Shown here one piece after another: positions 46,520 through 56,300 of a stretch of DNA of 64,000 bases. The DNA is from Rhodanobacteraceae bacterium. Its GTDB lineage: Bacteria; Pseudomonadota; Gammaproteobacteria; Xanthomonadales; Ahniellaceae. Positions within the stretch are counted from its first letter, which is position 1, and each line of letters starts with the position of its first letter. A program made the translations under genes and the position numbers. Under the pieces are notes generated by a model that had not been told where the DNA came from, ran no database searches, and worked only from the letters and a program-made list of their open reading frames with translations. The stretch covers positions 186,001 through 250,000 of the forward strand of contig JADJFT010000004.1 of assembly GCA_016708465.1 (NCBI GenBank). The letters run 5' to 3'.

Positions 46520-47590
46520 TCAGGGCACGACGTCTGCAATCTCCAGCGTCACTGGCGCGGTGATCGCGGACTGTTCGATCGGCGAACCGATGACTTCGAG
46601 GTCGCCAGATTGTGGAATCGCGTTACCCGATTTTGAGATGCGCGCGCCGAGCACGATGCGTGGCGTCTGTGACAGTTTAAGCGTCGGCATCATGCTCGAG
46701 CTGTCGTCGAGCATGACTTCCTTCGGCAGTTCCGACGCAGCGAAACGCTGGATCGCAAGTGGCATTTTTGGGCCTTCAGCGGCGCGCGCGAATACATAGA
46801 CGGTATCGGTTGCGGCGACACGTTGTTGTAAGGCTGCGGCGATGCTGACCTGAATACGAATGACCGGGGCGATTGCAGCGGCGCTCGTATCGGCTTGCGT
46901 CACGGCAGCCGCGACCTCGCCACCGATGCCGCGGATTTGGTCGGCGACGGCGTTGTAGACCGTTGATTCGGGCGGCAGCAGCGGCAACAGATGCTGCCAA
47001 TGCGACAGGGCTGCGGCCTTGTCATCGCGCTGCACCGCAGCGATGCCGGACAGCCACAACGCACGCTGATGGTTCGGGTCTTTGCTCAAGGCGTCCGTGA
47101 GCAGAGATTCGGCTTCTCCGTCGATGCGCCGTGTGTCGCTTGCCAGTGCGATCGCTTCGGCGTACTCGACTTGTACATCGAGGTCGTCTGACCGCAGCGC
47201 ACGCACCTTTGCCAGCGTGTCGCGCGCATCGCCGAATTGCTGCAGTTGTTGGTAGCCGCGAGCGAGCAGGCGCAGTCCTTCAACGTCGTCGGGTTGTCCG
47301 GCCAGACGACGTTCGAGACCGGCAACGGCAGTGGCCAGATCCGGTGCCGCCGCCATTTCCGACTCAACCGATATCAGCGCCTTCGGGTCGAGCGCACGCG
47401 GCTCGCCGATCTCGCGGTACTGCAACATCGCGGCGAGCGGAACCAACACCACGAGGGCCAGCGCCAGCAGGCGTGATGGTCGCTCCGACGCAGTCGCGTC
47501 GTCCGCACCTGGTCGCAGCAACGGCCACAGGATCGGTGCCATGGCCGCAATGCAGATCAGCGCGACCCAGAACAGAAATGCGGTGCTCAT
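46520..47590 (-). CDS. ccmI: Cytochrome c maturation protein CcmI (TPR)
   Basis: 356 residues. Two N-terminal membrane helices (FLFWVALICIAAMAPILWPL; LLALALVVLVPLAAMLQYRE) flank a short loop. A TPR region follows (LRLLARGYQQLQQFGDARDT; NHQRALWLSGIAAVQRDD), then a C-terminal beta-rich domain (TDTVYVFARAAEGPKMPLAI) as in CcmI/CycH. It presents apocytochrome c to the haem ligation complex. Overlaps ccmH by 4 bases. Intact. Confidence 0.9.
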   Translation of the reverse strand: MSTAFLFWVALICIAAMAPILWPLLRPGADDATASERPSRLLALALVVLVPLAAMLQYREIGEPRALDPKALISVESEMAAAPDLATAVAGLERRLAGQPDDVEGLRLLARGYQQLQQFGDARDTLAKVRALRSDDLDVQVEYAEAIALASDTRRIDGEAESLLTDALSKDPNHQRALWLSGIAAVQRDDKAAALSHWQHLLPLLPPESTVYNAVADQIRGIGGEVAAAVTQADTSAAAIAPVIRIQVSIAAALQQRVAATDTVYVFARAAEGPKMPLAIQRFAASELPKEVMLDDSSSMMPTLKLSQTPRIVLGARISKSGNAIPQSGDLEVIGSPIEQSAITAPVTLEIADVVP

Positions 47591-48018
47591 CGGTCCACCT
47601 TGTCGTCGATCGGGCCGGGCAGGTCAGGATGCGGACCGCTGCGCAGCATCATGTTGCGCGCGATCGCGAAGCCAATGACCAGAATCACGATCGGACCGAT
47701 CCAGAGCACCAAGGTGGTCGACTTGAACGGTGGGCGGTAAAGCACGAAGTCGCCGTAGCGGTCGGTGAGAAATCGCTTGATTTCGTCATCCGATTGCCCA
47801 GCACGCATCATTTCAAACACTTCCTTGCGCAGGTCTTTCGCAAGACCGGCATCGGAATCGGCGATGTTCTGGTTCTGGCACACGAGGCAGCGCAGTTCGC
47901 TTGCCAGATGTTGGAACCGCTGTTCCTCGGCGTCGTTCGCGAACGGCAGTGGATCGATGGCTTGCGCAAACGGCACGAACAGCAAAAAGATCAAGACAAA
48001 CAGCGGGCGTAACATCAT
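47587..48018 (-). CDS. ccmH: Cytochrome c maturation thiol protein CcmH
   Basis: 143 residues. A signal peptide precedes the LRCLVCQNQNIADSDAGLAK motif, whose Cys pair reduces the apocytochrome CXXCH site. A C-terminal membrane anchor (LVLWIGPIVILVIGFAIARN) is present. The short form, with CcmI encoded separately, is usual in this group. Overlaps ccmG and ccmI by 4 bases each. Confidence 0.95.
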   Translation of the reverse strand: MMLRPLFVLIFLLFVPFAQAIDPLPFANDAEEQRFQHLASELRCLVCQNQNIADSDAGLAKDLRKEVFEMMRAGQSDDEIKRFLTDRYGDFVLYRPPFKSTTLVLWIGPIVILVIGFAIARNMMLRSGPHPDLPGPIDDKVDR

Positions 48019-48539
48019 TTCACTCCCATCGCGGCGAGGCGCGGTTCAATCTCATTGGCGATGACCTCAGCGGTGAGTGGGCCGATCTGCTTGAAGCGGA
48101 TCACGCCGGCGCCATCAATCAGAAACGTTTCCGGCGCACCGTAGACGCCGTAGTTGATGGCAACGCGGCCGTCCGCATCGACCGGCACGGCATCGTAGGG
48201 ATCACCAAGTGCTGCGAGCCAGCGCAGCGCGGTGTCGTTGTCATCTTTCCAGTTCAGACCGACCAGCGGGATGTTCTTCGACCGCGCATAGTTGAGCAGC
48301 ACCGGATGTTCTTCTTGGCAAGCCACGCACCAACTTCCCCAGACGTTGAGCAGGTAGGGTTGGCCAGCGAACTGTTTCGAGTCGATCATGCGCGTGGCGT
48401 CGCGCAGTTCCGGGAGTGCGAACGCGGCCGCGGCCTTGTCGATCAACGGCGATGGCACGCGCCGCGTATCTTTGCCGAGTCCGGCAAACAGCAGCGCGCC
48501 GAGCGCGATGAACAGCAACAACGGCAGGAGGAAACGCAT
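48015..48539 (-). CDS. ccmG: Thiol:disulfide interchange protein CcmG/DsbE
   Basis: 174 residues. A membrane anchor LPLLLFIALGALLFAGL is followed by a thioredoxin fold with active site GSWCVACQEEHP and the cis-proline segment INYGVYGAPETFLIDGAG. It keeps CcmH and apocytochrome thiols reduced in the periplasm. It begins one base into the ccmF stop (TGATG on the coding strand). Confidence 0.95.
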   Translation of the reverse strand: MRFLLPLLLFIALGALLFAGLGKDTRRVPSPLIDKAAAAFALPELRDATRMIDSKQFAGQPYLLNVWGSWCVACQEEHPVLLNYARSKNIPLVGLNWKDDNDTALRWLAALGDPYDAVPVDADGRVAINYGVYGAPETFLIDGAGVIRFKQIGPLTAEVIANEIEPRLAAMGVK

Positions 48540-50494
48540 CAGGCCGTTGCCTCCGCCGCGTGTCCGCGACGCGCGGTGTCACGCGCCGCGCGCAGTTTTG
48601 GATCGAGCGCGGCGATGAAGCCGCCGAACATCATGAATAGCGCGCCGAGCCAGATCCAGCGAATGAATGGCTTGTGGTAAATGCGGATTGCCCACGCATT
48701 GTTGTCGCCGACCGGTTCACCCATCGCCACATATAAGTCGCGGCTCAGACCGGGGTCGAGATCGGCTTCGGTCATCACCTGGCCACCGCGGTACTGGCGT
48801 TTTTCCGGATACAAAGTTTCGACGCGACGATCGCCCTTGAACACGCCGATGACGCCACGGTCAGCGGCAAAGTTCGGCCCTTCGCGATGTTCGAGTTGTT
48901 CGAAGACAAAGCGATAGCCGCGCACCTCGATCGATTCTCCGGGCACCAGGCGCACGTCTTTTTCGATACTGGTCGCTTCGGTCACGAAGACGCCAATCAC
49001 GAACACGCCGATGCCGGCATGCGCGAGCAGCATGCCGATCGTGGCGCGGTTGAAGCCACGAGCGCGGCGTTGCGGATCGGCGCGATGTACGCGCACATAA
49101 TGGAGCATCGCCGCGATTACCCAGACACCGGCGAATACGCCAAGCGTGGCCTTCCACGGCGCACTGGTCAATGCGAACGCGAGCGCGGCGACGACGAGGG
49201 CGACGAGTAGCACGGGTTTCAATTGCCCGACAAAACGGCTTAGCGTATCGCCGCGCCAGCGGACGTAGGGCGCGAACGCAACCAGAAATACGACCGGTGC
49301 CATCAACATCGGGAACAAGGTGCCGAAGTAGGGTGGGCCGACCGAGATCTTGCCCCAATCGAAGGCATCGGCCAACAGCGGGAATAGCGTGCCGAGTAGA
49401 ACCATTGCGGCCGCCGACGTGAGCAATACGTTGTTGAGCAGGATCGCCGATTCGCGCGAGACCGGCGCGAAGCCCGGATCGACGGCGAAGCCTTGCGCAC
49501 GCCATGCATAAAGGAGCAAGGCGCCACCGGTGACGAAGCCGAGGAAGCTGAGGATGAATACACCTCGGGTCGGATCGGCGGCAAAGGCGTGCACCGATGT
49601 CAGTACGCCCGAGCGCACCAGGAAGGTGCCGAGCAGTGACAGCGAGAACGCCATAATCGCCAGCAATAGCGTCCAGCGCAGCAATTGTTGGCGTTGGTCG
49701 CTGACGATCATGCTGTGAATCAGTGCGGTGCCGACCAGCCACGGCATGAACGACGCATTTTCGACCGGGTCCCAGAACCACCATCCTCCCCAGCCGAGTT
49801 CGTAGTAAGCCCACCACGAGCCGAGTGCGATGCCGAGCGTGAGGAACGCCCATGCCACCAATGTCCATGGCCGCGCCCAGCGCACCCAGCGGCTATCACC
49901 GCGGCCTTCCAGCATCGCCGCCACGGCGAATGCAAACGCCACCGCAAAACCGACGTAACCGGTGTAAAGCATCGGCGGGTGGATGATCAGACCCGGGTCT
50001 TGCAGCAGCGGATTCAGGTCATTGCCGTCGGCCAAGCCAGGCACATGACGCAGGAACGGATTTGAGGTCAGGATCGTGAAAAGCAGGAAGCCGACGGCGA
50101 CGAAGCCAAGGACCGACAGCACGCGCGCGACGAAGGCGTCTGGCAAAGCGCGGGTACGCAGCGCAACGACCGCCGTCCAGATCGACAGGATCAGCGCCCA
50201 CAGCAGCAAAGAACCCTCATGTGCGCCCCATACCGCCGAATAGCGATACAGCATCGGCAGGTCGGAATTTGAATTCTGCGCGACATAGGCGACCGAGAAA
50301 TCCTGCACCACGAAGGCATGCGTGAGTAGTGCAAAGGATAGTCCGACGAGCGCGCATTGGATCAAGGCTGCCGGGCGTGCCACCGCGATCCAGCGTTGGC
50401 GCCCGGTCTGCGCCCCGAGCAAGGGCAGAATGGCCTGCAGTGCGGCGACTAGCAGCGCCAGAATCAGCGCGAATTGTCCGAGTTCAGGGATCAT
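48539..50494 (-). CDS. ccmF: Haem lyase subunit CcmF
   Basis: 651 residues with many membrane helices. The tryptophan-rich WWD domain reads ELGWGGWWFWDPVENASFMP near residue 235. Conserved His residues that bind haem are in WGAHEGSLLLW and LIIHPPMLYTGYVGF. It ligates haem from CcmE to apocytochrome c. Overlaps ccmE by 4 bases. Intact. Confidence 0.96.
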   Translation of the reverse strand: MIPELGQFALILALLVAALQAILPLLGAQTGRQRWIAVARPAALIQCALVGLSFALLTHAFVVQDFSVAYVAQNSNSDLPMLYRYSAVWGAHEGSLLLWALILSIWTAVVALRTRALPDAFVARVLSVLGFVAVGFLLFTILTSNPFLRHVPGLADGNDLNPLLQDPGLIIHPPMLYTGYVGFAVAFAFAVAAMLEGRGDSRWVRWARPWTLVAWAFLTLGIALGSWWAYYELGWGGWWFWDPVENASFMPWLVGTALIHSMIVSDQRQQLLRWTLLLAIMAFSLSLLGTFLVRSGVLTSVHAFAADPTRGVFILSFLGFVTGGALLLYAWRAQGFAVDPGFAPVSRESAILLNNVLLTSAAAMVLLGTLFPLLADAFDWGKISVGPPYFGTLFPMLMAPVVFLVAFAPYVRWRGDTLSRFVGQLKPVLLVALVVAALAFALTSAPWKATLGVFAGVWVIAAMLHYVRVHRADPQRRARGFNRATIGMLLAHAGIGVFVIGVFVTEATSIEKDVRLVPGESIEVRGYRFVFEQLEHREGPNFAADRGVIGVFKGDRRVETLYPEKRQYRGGQVMTEADLDPGLSRDLYVAMGEPVGDNNAWAIRIYHKPFIRWIWLGALFMMFGGFIAALDPKLRAARDTARRGHAAEATA

Positions 50495-50937
50495 TGCGCT
50501 GCATCCTTCTTCATCTTCGCCTTGGCGATGGCATCAGCGACTTCGGCTGGCATGTAGTTTTCGTCATGCTTGGCCAGCACTTCTTCGGCGAGGAAGCGGG
50601 TGTGACCTTCGAGCGTGCCGGTCGCGACGACGCTTTGGCCTTCGCGGAACAAGTCGGGCAGGATGCCGGTGTAGCGCACCGGAATCTCTTTGAAGCGATC
50701 GGTGACGATGAAATCGACATCAAGCGAGGTGCCAGATCGCTTGACGCTGCCCTCCAGCACCACGCCGCCCAAACGAAATCGATGCCCTTGTGGCGCATGA
50801 CCGAGCGCGATATCGGATGGGCTGATGAAGTGCTGCATGTTCTCGCGCAACGCATAGACCACGAAGCCGGCGGCGATGCCGAGACCCAACAAGCCGATAC
50901 TGATTGCGACCAGGCGGCGGCGGCGGGTCGGGTTCAT
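50491..50937 (-). CDS. ccmE: Haem chaperone CcmE
   Basis: 148 residues. An N-terminal membrane anchor (LVAISIGLLGLGIAAGFVVY) precedes an OB-fold with the haem-binding His in EVLAKHDENYMP (about residue 123) and the nearby Tyr. Carries haem covalently in the periplasm from CcmC to CcmF. Overlaps ccmF and ccmD. Confidence 0.95.
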   Translation of the reverse strand: MNPTRRRRLVAISIGLLGLGIAAGFVVYALRENMQHFISPSDIALGHAPQGHRFRLGGVVLEGSVKRSGTSLDVDFIVTDRFKEIPVRYTGILPDLFREGQSVVATGTLEGHTRFLAEEVLAKHDENYMPAEVADAIAKAKMKKDAAQ

Positions 50938-51083
50938 CGATTCTTCCTCCGTTCCACGCGTGCGGCGCGGGCGCCGAGTTCATGTTTCAGGCGACGTAAT
51001 GCCAGTCGCGGCGAGACGAAGTCCCAGACCAGAAAAACGGCAAACACCGCATAGGAGACAACGATGAAGGGCGCATGGTTCAT
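50934..51083 (-). CDS. ccmD: Haem exporter accessory protein CcmD
   Basis: 49 residues: MNHAPFIVVSYAVFAVFLVW then a basic tail (LALRRLKHELGARAARVERR). A single membrane helix followed by a charged cytoplasmic segment is the CcmD pattern. The ATG at 51083 overlaps the ccmC stop by 4 bases, and its own stop overlaps ccmE by 4. It helps release holo-CcmE from CcmABC. Confidence 0.9.
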   Translation of the reverse strand: MNHAPFIVVSYAVFAVFLVWDFVSPRLALRRLKHELGARAARVERRKNR

Positions 51084-51844
51084 GACTGTGTACTCCGTGG
51101 TCCGAACAGGGCGACTTGCGCCCACTCCTTGCCAGATTCGAATTCGAGCAACGCCGCGCGCGTGCGCGCCAGCAGGCTGGCACCGAACCAGAACTTGGTG
51201 GCCATCGCCATCAGAATCAGTGGCCATAGCATTGACGGATGGATGCTCGACTTGCCAGCGAACAAGTTGATGGAATTGCCTTGGTGCAGCGTGTTCCACC
51301 AATTCACCGAGAAATGGATGATCGGCAGGTTCACCAGACCGATCAGTGCCAGCAGGCTAGCGGCGCGTGCGCCTTTGCGCTGATCCTCGATCGCGTTGTA
51401 AAGCCCGATCACACCAAAATACAAGAACAACAGCACCAGTTCGGAGGTGAGTCGTGCATCCCACACCCAATAGGTGCCCCAGGTTGGACGACCCCACAAG
51501 CTGCCGGTGATCAGCGTCACCGCAGTGAACCCGGCACCGACCGGCGCGGCGGCCATCGCCATCAATTCCGCCACCTTGAAACGCCAAACCAGTGCGCAGA
51601 AGCCGGCGAAGGCCATGAACACGTAGATGAACAACGACATCCATGCGGCTGGAATATGGATGTACATGATTCGTACCGACTCGCCCTGCAGGTAGTCCGC
51701 CGGGGCTTTCACCAGTCCGAGGTACAGACCGGCAACGCCACTGAGCATGGCCAGCGCCAGCAACCAGGGTTCGAATCGCAGCGCCACGCGATGAAATTTC
51801 TCCGGTGAGCCGAAGCTGTTCAACCAGACCAAAAAGGTGTTCAT
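51080..51844 (-). CDS. ccmC: Haem transporter CcmC
   Basis: 254 residues with six membrane helices. The WWD-type segment GTYWVWDARLTSELVLLFLY and conserved His residues (MYIHIPAAWMSLFIY; LPIIHFSVNWWNTLHQG) that hold haem are present. It attaches haem to CcmE. The ATG at 51844, 4 bases after the ccmB stop, gives MNTFLVWLNSFGSPEKFHRV, the family start. Confidence 0.95.
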   Translation of the reverse strand: MNTFLVWLNSFGSPEKFHRVALRFEPWLLALAMLSGVAGLYLGLVKAPADYLQGESVRIMYIHIPAAWMSLFIYVFMAFAGFCALVWRFKVAELMAMAAAPVGAGFTAVTLITGSLWGRPTWGTYWVWDARLTSELVLLFLYFGVIGLYNAIEDQRKGARAASLLALIGLVNLPIIHFSVNWWNTLHQGNSINLFAGKSSIHPSMLWPLILMAMATKFWFGASLLARTRAALLEFESGKEWAQVALFGPRSTQS

Positions 51845-51848
51845 GGCA

Positions 51849-52532
51849 TTAATGGTTTCCAAGACGAAGTGCGGCCGCGCAGACCAGCGGGCCAAGGGCG
51901 ATCGATGCGACCAGCCCGGCCGCAAGGAACAGCAACGGTTGCGTGGTGGCCGCTCCAGTCAGGCTGGCCTCGACCGCACCGGCGCCGAAAATCAGCACCG
52001 GCACCACCAGTGGCAGCACGATCAGGGACAGCAGCATGCCGGCGCGGCGTAGACCGGCGGTGAGTGCGGCGGCGCAGGCTCCAATCACGCTGATGATCGG
52101 GGTGCCGAGTGCGAGCGAGCCGAGCAACACCGGAAGCGCTTTTGGCGGCAGTCCGAGTGCGGTCGCCGCAATCGGCGTGATCACCACTAGCGGTAGTCCG
52201 GTCGCCAGCCAGTGCAGCAGAATCTTTGCCGCAGCGAGCACCGCGAGGGGTTGAGCGCTGGTCAGCATCAGGTCGAGCGAGCCTTCTTCCAGGTCAGCGC
52301 GGAACAGCGCGTCAAGCGACAACAGACTGGCGAGCAACACGATCACCCAGATGACACCGCCAGCGATGCGTGCCAGTTTTGCCGCTTCCGGTCCGAGCGC
52401 GAGCGGAAACAAGGTGATGACGATGGCCGCGAACCAGATCGGATTCAGCGCGTCGGCGCGGCGTCGCCAAAGCGATAGCGCATCGCGGCGCATGACTCCG
52501 AAGAAAGCGGATAGCACGCTGCCCTTACGCAT
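51849..52532 (-). CDS. ccmB: Haem exporter permease CcmB
   Basis: 227 residues with about six membrane helices. Family segments are ALNPIWFAAIVITLFPLALG, GVIWVIVLLASLLSLDALFR then ADLEEGSLDLMLTSAQPL, and LLSLIVLPLVVPVLIFGAGA. It partners the CcmA ATPase. Its start overlaps the ccmA stop by 8 bases. Confidence 0.94.
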   Translation of the reverse strand: MRKGSVLSAFFGVMRRDALSLWRRRADALNPIWFAAIVITLFPLALGPEAAKLARIAGGVIWVIVLLASLLSLDALFRADLEEGSLDLMLTSAQPLAVLAAAKILLHWLATGLPLVVITPIAATALGLPPKALPVLLGSLALGTPIISVIGACAAALTAGLRRAGMLLSLIVLPLVVPVLIFGAGAVEASLTGAATTQPLLFLAAGLVASIALGPLVCAAALRLGNH

Positions 52533-53168
52533 CGGCCAACTCCAGGCGCATGCGTCGTACTCGCGAGATCTGCGGTTCGATCAGACCGTGCGAGGTGATC
52601 AGCGCCGCGCCGCCACGGGCGATATGTGCTTCGAGCAGGCGGTCGACCAGAATCTGGCCTTCGCGATCGAGGTTCGCGTACGGCTCGTCGAGCAGCCAGA
52701 GGTGTTCGCGGTGTGCAGCAATGCGGCCAGCGCACAGCGCTTGCGTTGCCCGGCCGACAGTCGCCGCACCGGCATCTGTTCGAAACCTTCGAGGCCCACC
52801 GATTTCAACGCAGCGAGTGCAGAAATGCCCGCGCGGACGCCGTACAGACAGGCGAAAAAATCAAGTTGCTCTAACGGCGATAGATCAGCGCGCAGGCCGA
52901 GCGCATGGCTCAGGAACCCGAGTGGCGCAGTCGGTTCGTCGGCAACGATGCCGGCGCGTTCGATGCGTCCCTGGCTAGCAGTCAGCAAACCGGCAAGTAC
53001 ACGCAACAGCGTCGTCTTGCCGCTGCCGTTGCCGCCTTCGATCAGCAACACTTCGCCGGTGTGCAACTCAAGGTCGAGCGGGCCGAAAATCGGTTCGCCT
53101 TGGCGCACCATGGCCAAGCCATACGCGGCCAGCAATGGCGCCGAATCGTCTAGGAAATCACGCATCAT
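52525..53168 (-). CDS. ccmA: Haem exporter ATP-binding protein CcmA (frame break)
   Basis: First gene of the ccm operon. Walker A EGGNGSGKTTLLRVLAGL; signature-like RRLSAGQRKRCALAALL. The frame changes near 52710-52711, where CCC on the coding strand appears as CC. Restoring one base gives REHLWLLDEPYANLD (Walker B), a switch His in LITSHG, and a stop at 52525. The corrected protein is about 214 residues, normal for CcmA. The following eight ccm genes are intact, so sequencing error is likely. Two adjacent ATGs (53168, 53165) are possible starts. Confidence 0.91.
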
Positions 53169-53368
53169 CGATCAGAACAGTGGATCGCTATGCTAACCAT
53201 TCGCGATTGCTTCGTCATCGCAGCATCGACCGCTGTGAATGCGGCCGTTTCAGGGCGCGGTGCCGGTGTTGGCGCCGATCCGGGCGGACGCCATCCGATC
53301 GACACATGCGGTCAATGGAAAGATTTGCGATGATTGACCACTCACGATCGTAAAGAAAGGTATCCGCC

Positions 53369-56300
53369 ATGATTCATGCCCGTCTCCGCGCAGCCCTCTG
53401 TGCTTCTTTGCTCTTGGCCGGCAGCGTTCAAGCAGCGGAGGTGCGCAAAGTCTATTTAGTGGCATTGGCGGAGCCGCCGGCGGCGACATTCGAAGACCTC
53501 GCCCAACTAGGCAACGCTAAACGTAGTGCGGGCCTCGAACCCACGGCGATTGCGGTGACCGGTCAGCGCAAGTTCGATGCCAAGGCGGCGCCAGTGCAGC
53601 GCTATGTCGGCTTTCTGCATGAGCGCCAAGATCTCGTGCTCAAGGCGGCGGCCATGCAATTCAAGCGCTCGTTGCAACCGAAGTTTCGCTACGACGTCGT
53701 CGCGAACGGTTTCGCGATTGAGTTGAGTGAAGCCGAGGCAGCGACGATGGCGCGGCTCGACGGCGTCGTTGGCGTGCGTCCCGATTTCAAACGCAAGTTG
53801 CTGACCGATGCCGGACCGCAATGGATCGGCGCCGACGCGATCTGGAATGGCACCGTTCAGGGTTCGAATATCCACAGTAAGGGCCAGGGCGTCGTGGTCG
53901 GCATCGTCGATAGCGGCGTCAACACCTCACATCCGGCCTTTCAAGACGTCGCCAGCGATGGCTATGACCACACTAATCCGCGTGGCCAACTTTACGGCGT
54001 GTGTGCCTCGGGCACCGATACGCGCTGCAACGACAAGCTGATCGGCTTGTATGACTACGTCAATGAAACCTGCACCTTCGACACCGGCAGTTCGCCCGCC
54101 GGCAAGGACTGCGGCGGACATGGCACGCATGTCGCCAGTACGGCAGTCGGCAATCCGTTCACCGTGGCACAGGCGGCACCCACGACGACCTTGAGCCGCT
54201 CGCTGTCTGGCGTTGCGCCACGCGCGAACCTGATTTCGTACAAGGTCTGCTTCGAGGCGCAGGACGACGGTTGTTCCGGGGCCGCGATCATTTCAGCGCT
54301 GAATCAAGCAGTGATCGATGCCGTCGATGTCATCCAACTTCTCGATCGGCGGTGGCGCCTTCGACCCATGGGTATCGCTGCGTCAGGGCACGACCGGTGA
54401 CGATGCTGCGGCGTTCTTTAACGTGCGTGCGGCCGGCATCGTGCCAGTGGTCGCTGCCGGCAACAGTGGGCCAGGTGTCAGCACGGTGTCGTCGCCGGGC
54501 AATGCGCCGTGGGTAATCACCGCGGCCAACGAATCCAGTGGTCGCCGTTTTTCGACCTCGGTGACCGGAATCAGTGGTCATGGCGTGGCGACACCGTTCA
54601 ATTTGATCGGCGATGGCATCACCGCCGGTGTCGGCAGCGCGCAGGTCGTGCATGCAAAAGACTTCGGTAATGCCTTGTGCGGTGCCGGCGCCGCAACCAA
54701 CAACACCACGACCTGTACCAGCAGTGCGAGCAATCCATTTGCAGCGGGCGCGCTCGCCGGCAAGATCGTGATCTGCGACCGCGGCGAATACGCACGCATC
54801 GAGAAGGGCTGCAACGTCAAACTCGCTGGCGCCGTCGGCATGATTCTCGCCAACATCCCCGGTGGTGATGCCAATGTCGTTGCCGACGGTCACTTCCTGC
54901 CGGCGGTGCATTTGAATGCGACGGACGCTACCACGATCAAGAATCTGGTCGAGAGTGCTCGTCTCGCGAGTAGCCAAATCACAGCGGCGATTTCGTCGGT
55001 GGCAACGCGCAACGATGGTGCCGGTGACGTGCTCGCCGGTTCCAGCGGCCGCGGTCCGGTTACACCTTACAGCGGCGTGCTCAAGCCGACGATTGCCGCA
55101 CCCGGAACCAATATCGCGGCGGCCTATCACCGCTCCAATGGATCGATCGTTTTCAGTGGAACGTCGATGGCTTCCCCGCATATCGCTGGCGCAGCGGCGC
55201 TGCTGTTGTCCGGCAATCCGAGCTGGAGCGTGGCCCAAGTGGAATCTGCGCTGGTAACGACCGCATCGAACACCTTGCTGATGGAAGATGGCGTCACGCA
55301 TGCGCCGTATACCGAAGGCGGTGCCGGTCGCACGCGCGTCGACCAAGCTGCGCGTGCCGGTTTGTACTTCGATGTCACTCCGACCCAGTTTCGTGAAGCT
55401 GACCCCGCGAGTGGCGGCCAGCCGAAGCAGTTGAATCTGCCATTCGTGCACACCGATGACTGTTTCGAACGTTGCAGCTTCACGCGCGTGGCCACGGCGA
55501 ATGTTGCTGGCACATGGCAGGTTCAGACGGTTGCACCCAGTGGTGCGTCAATCACGGTCACGCCCAATCAATTTTCAGCGAGCGCCGGTGTTGCGCAATC
55601 GCTTGCGATCATGGTCGATGTCGACAATGCCAGCCTCGTCGGGTCTTGGCTCGATGCCCAGATCAAGTTAGTGCCGACCAATGCCGACCTTGCGACCACG
55701 GTGTTGCCGGTATCGGTGTTCGTATCGCCGGGTTCGGTGCCGAAAGTGATCGATATTGAAACTGACACCACCAATGGATTCCGTGACATCGATTTTTCCG
55801 GGCTGGTCGATTTGCCGGACCTGACCGTTGTTGACACCGAACTGGTGTTGCAACAGAAGGCCGATCGCACGATTTCGGTCGACGCCACAGCGAGCGATCC
55901 GTACAACACATTGCAGGGTACGTATACGACCCTGATCGGCCCGACTGCGGGTGGTCTCGGCGTCGATGGTGTGTTGATCGCATCCACTGATGCCGGCGCC
56001 AGCGGCGATATCGATCTCTACGTCGGCATCGATCTAGATGGCGACAGCGTGGCGGAAGAGAGCGAAGAACTCTGCAAGTCGGCTTCTTCTGGCACCGTCG
56101 AGGAATGTCGTGTCGTTACGAATTTCACCGCGACGACGCAGCGCTATTGGGTGCATACGCAGCGCTACTCCGGCACGGTCGCGACCAACGTGGCGATAAA
56201 AACGGCGCATATCGCGACAGCACCCAGTAATGCGGCTGATATCGCCGTCACTGCGCCGCGCGTGCTTTCGCGTCTGTCCGCATTCAAGACGCGCGTGGCG

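Noticed and set aside
48861..49868. 335-codon minus-strand open frame inside ccmF
   Set aside because: Same strand but different frame from ccmF, which is intact with all diagnostic haem motifs. The alternative is Arg-rich and without motifs.
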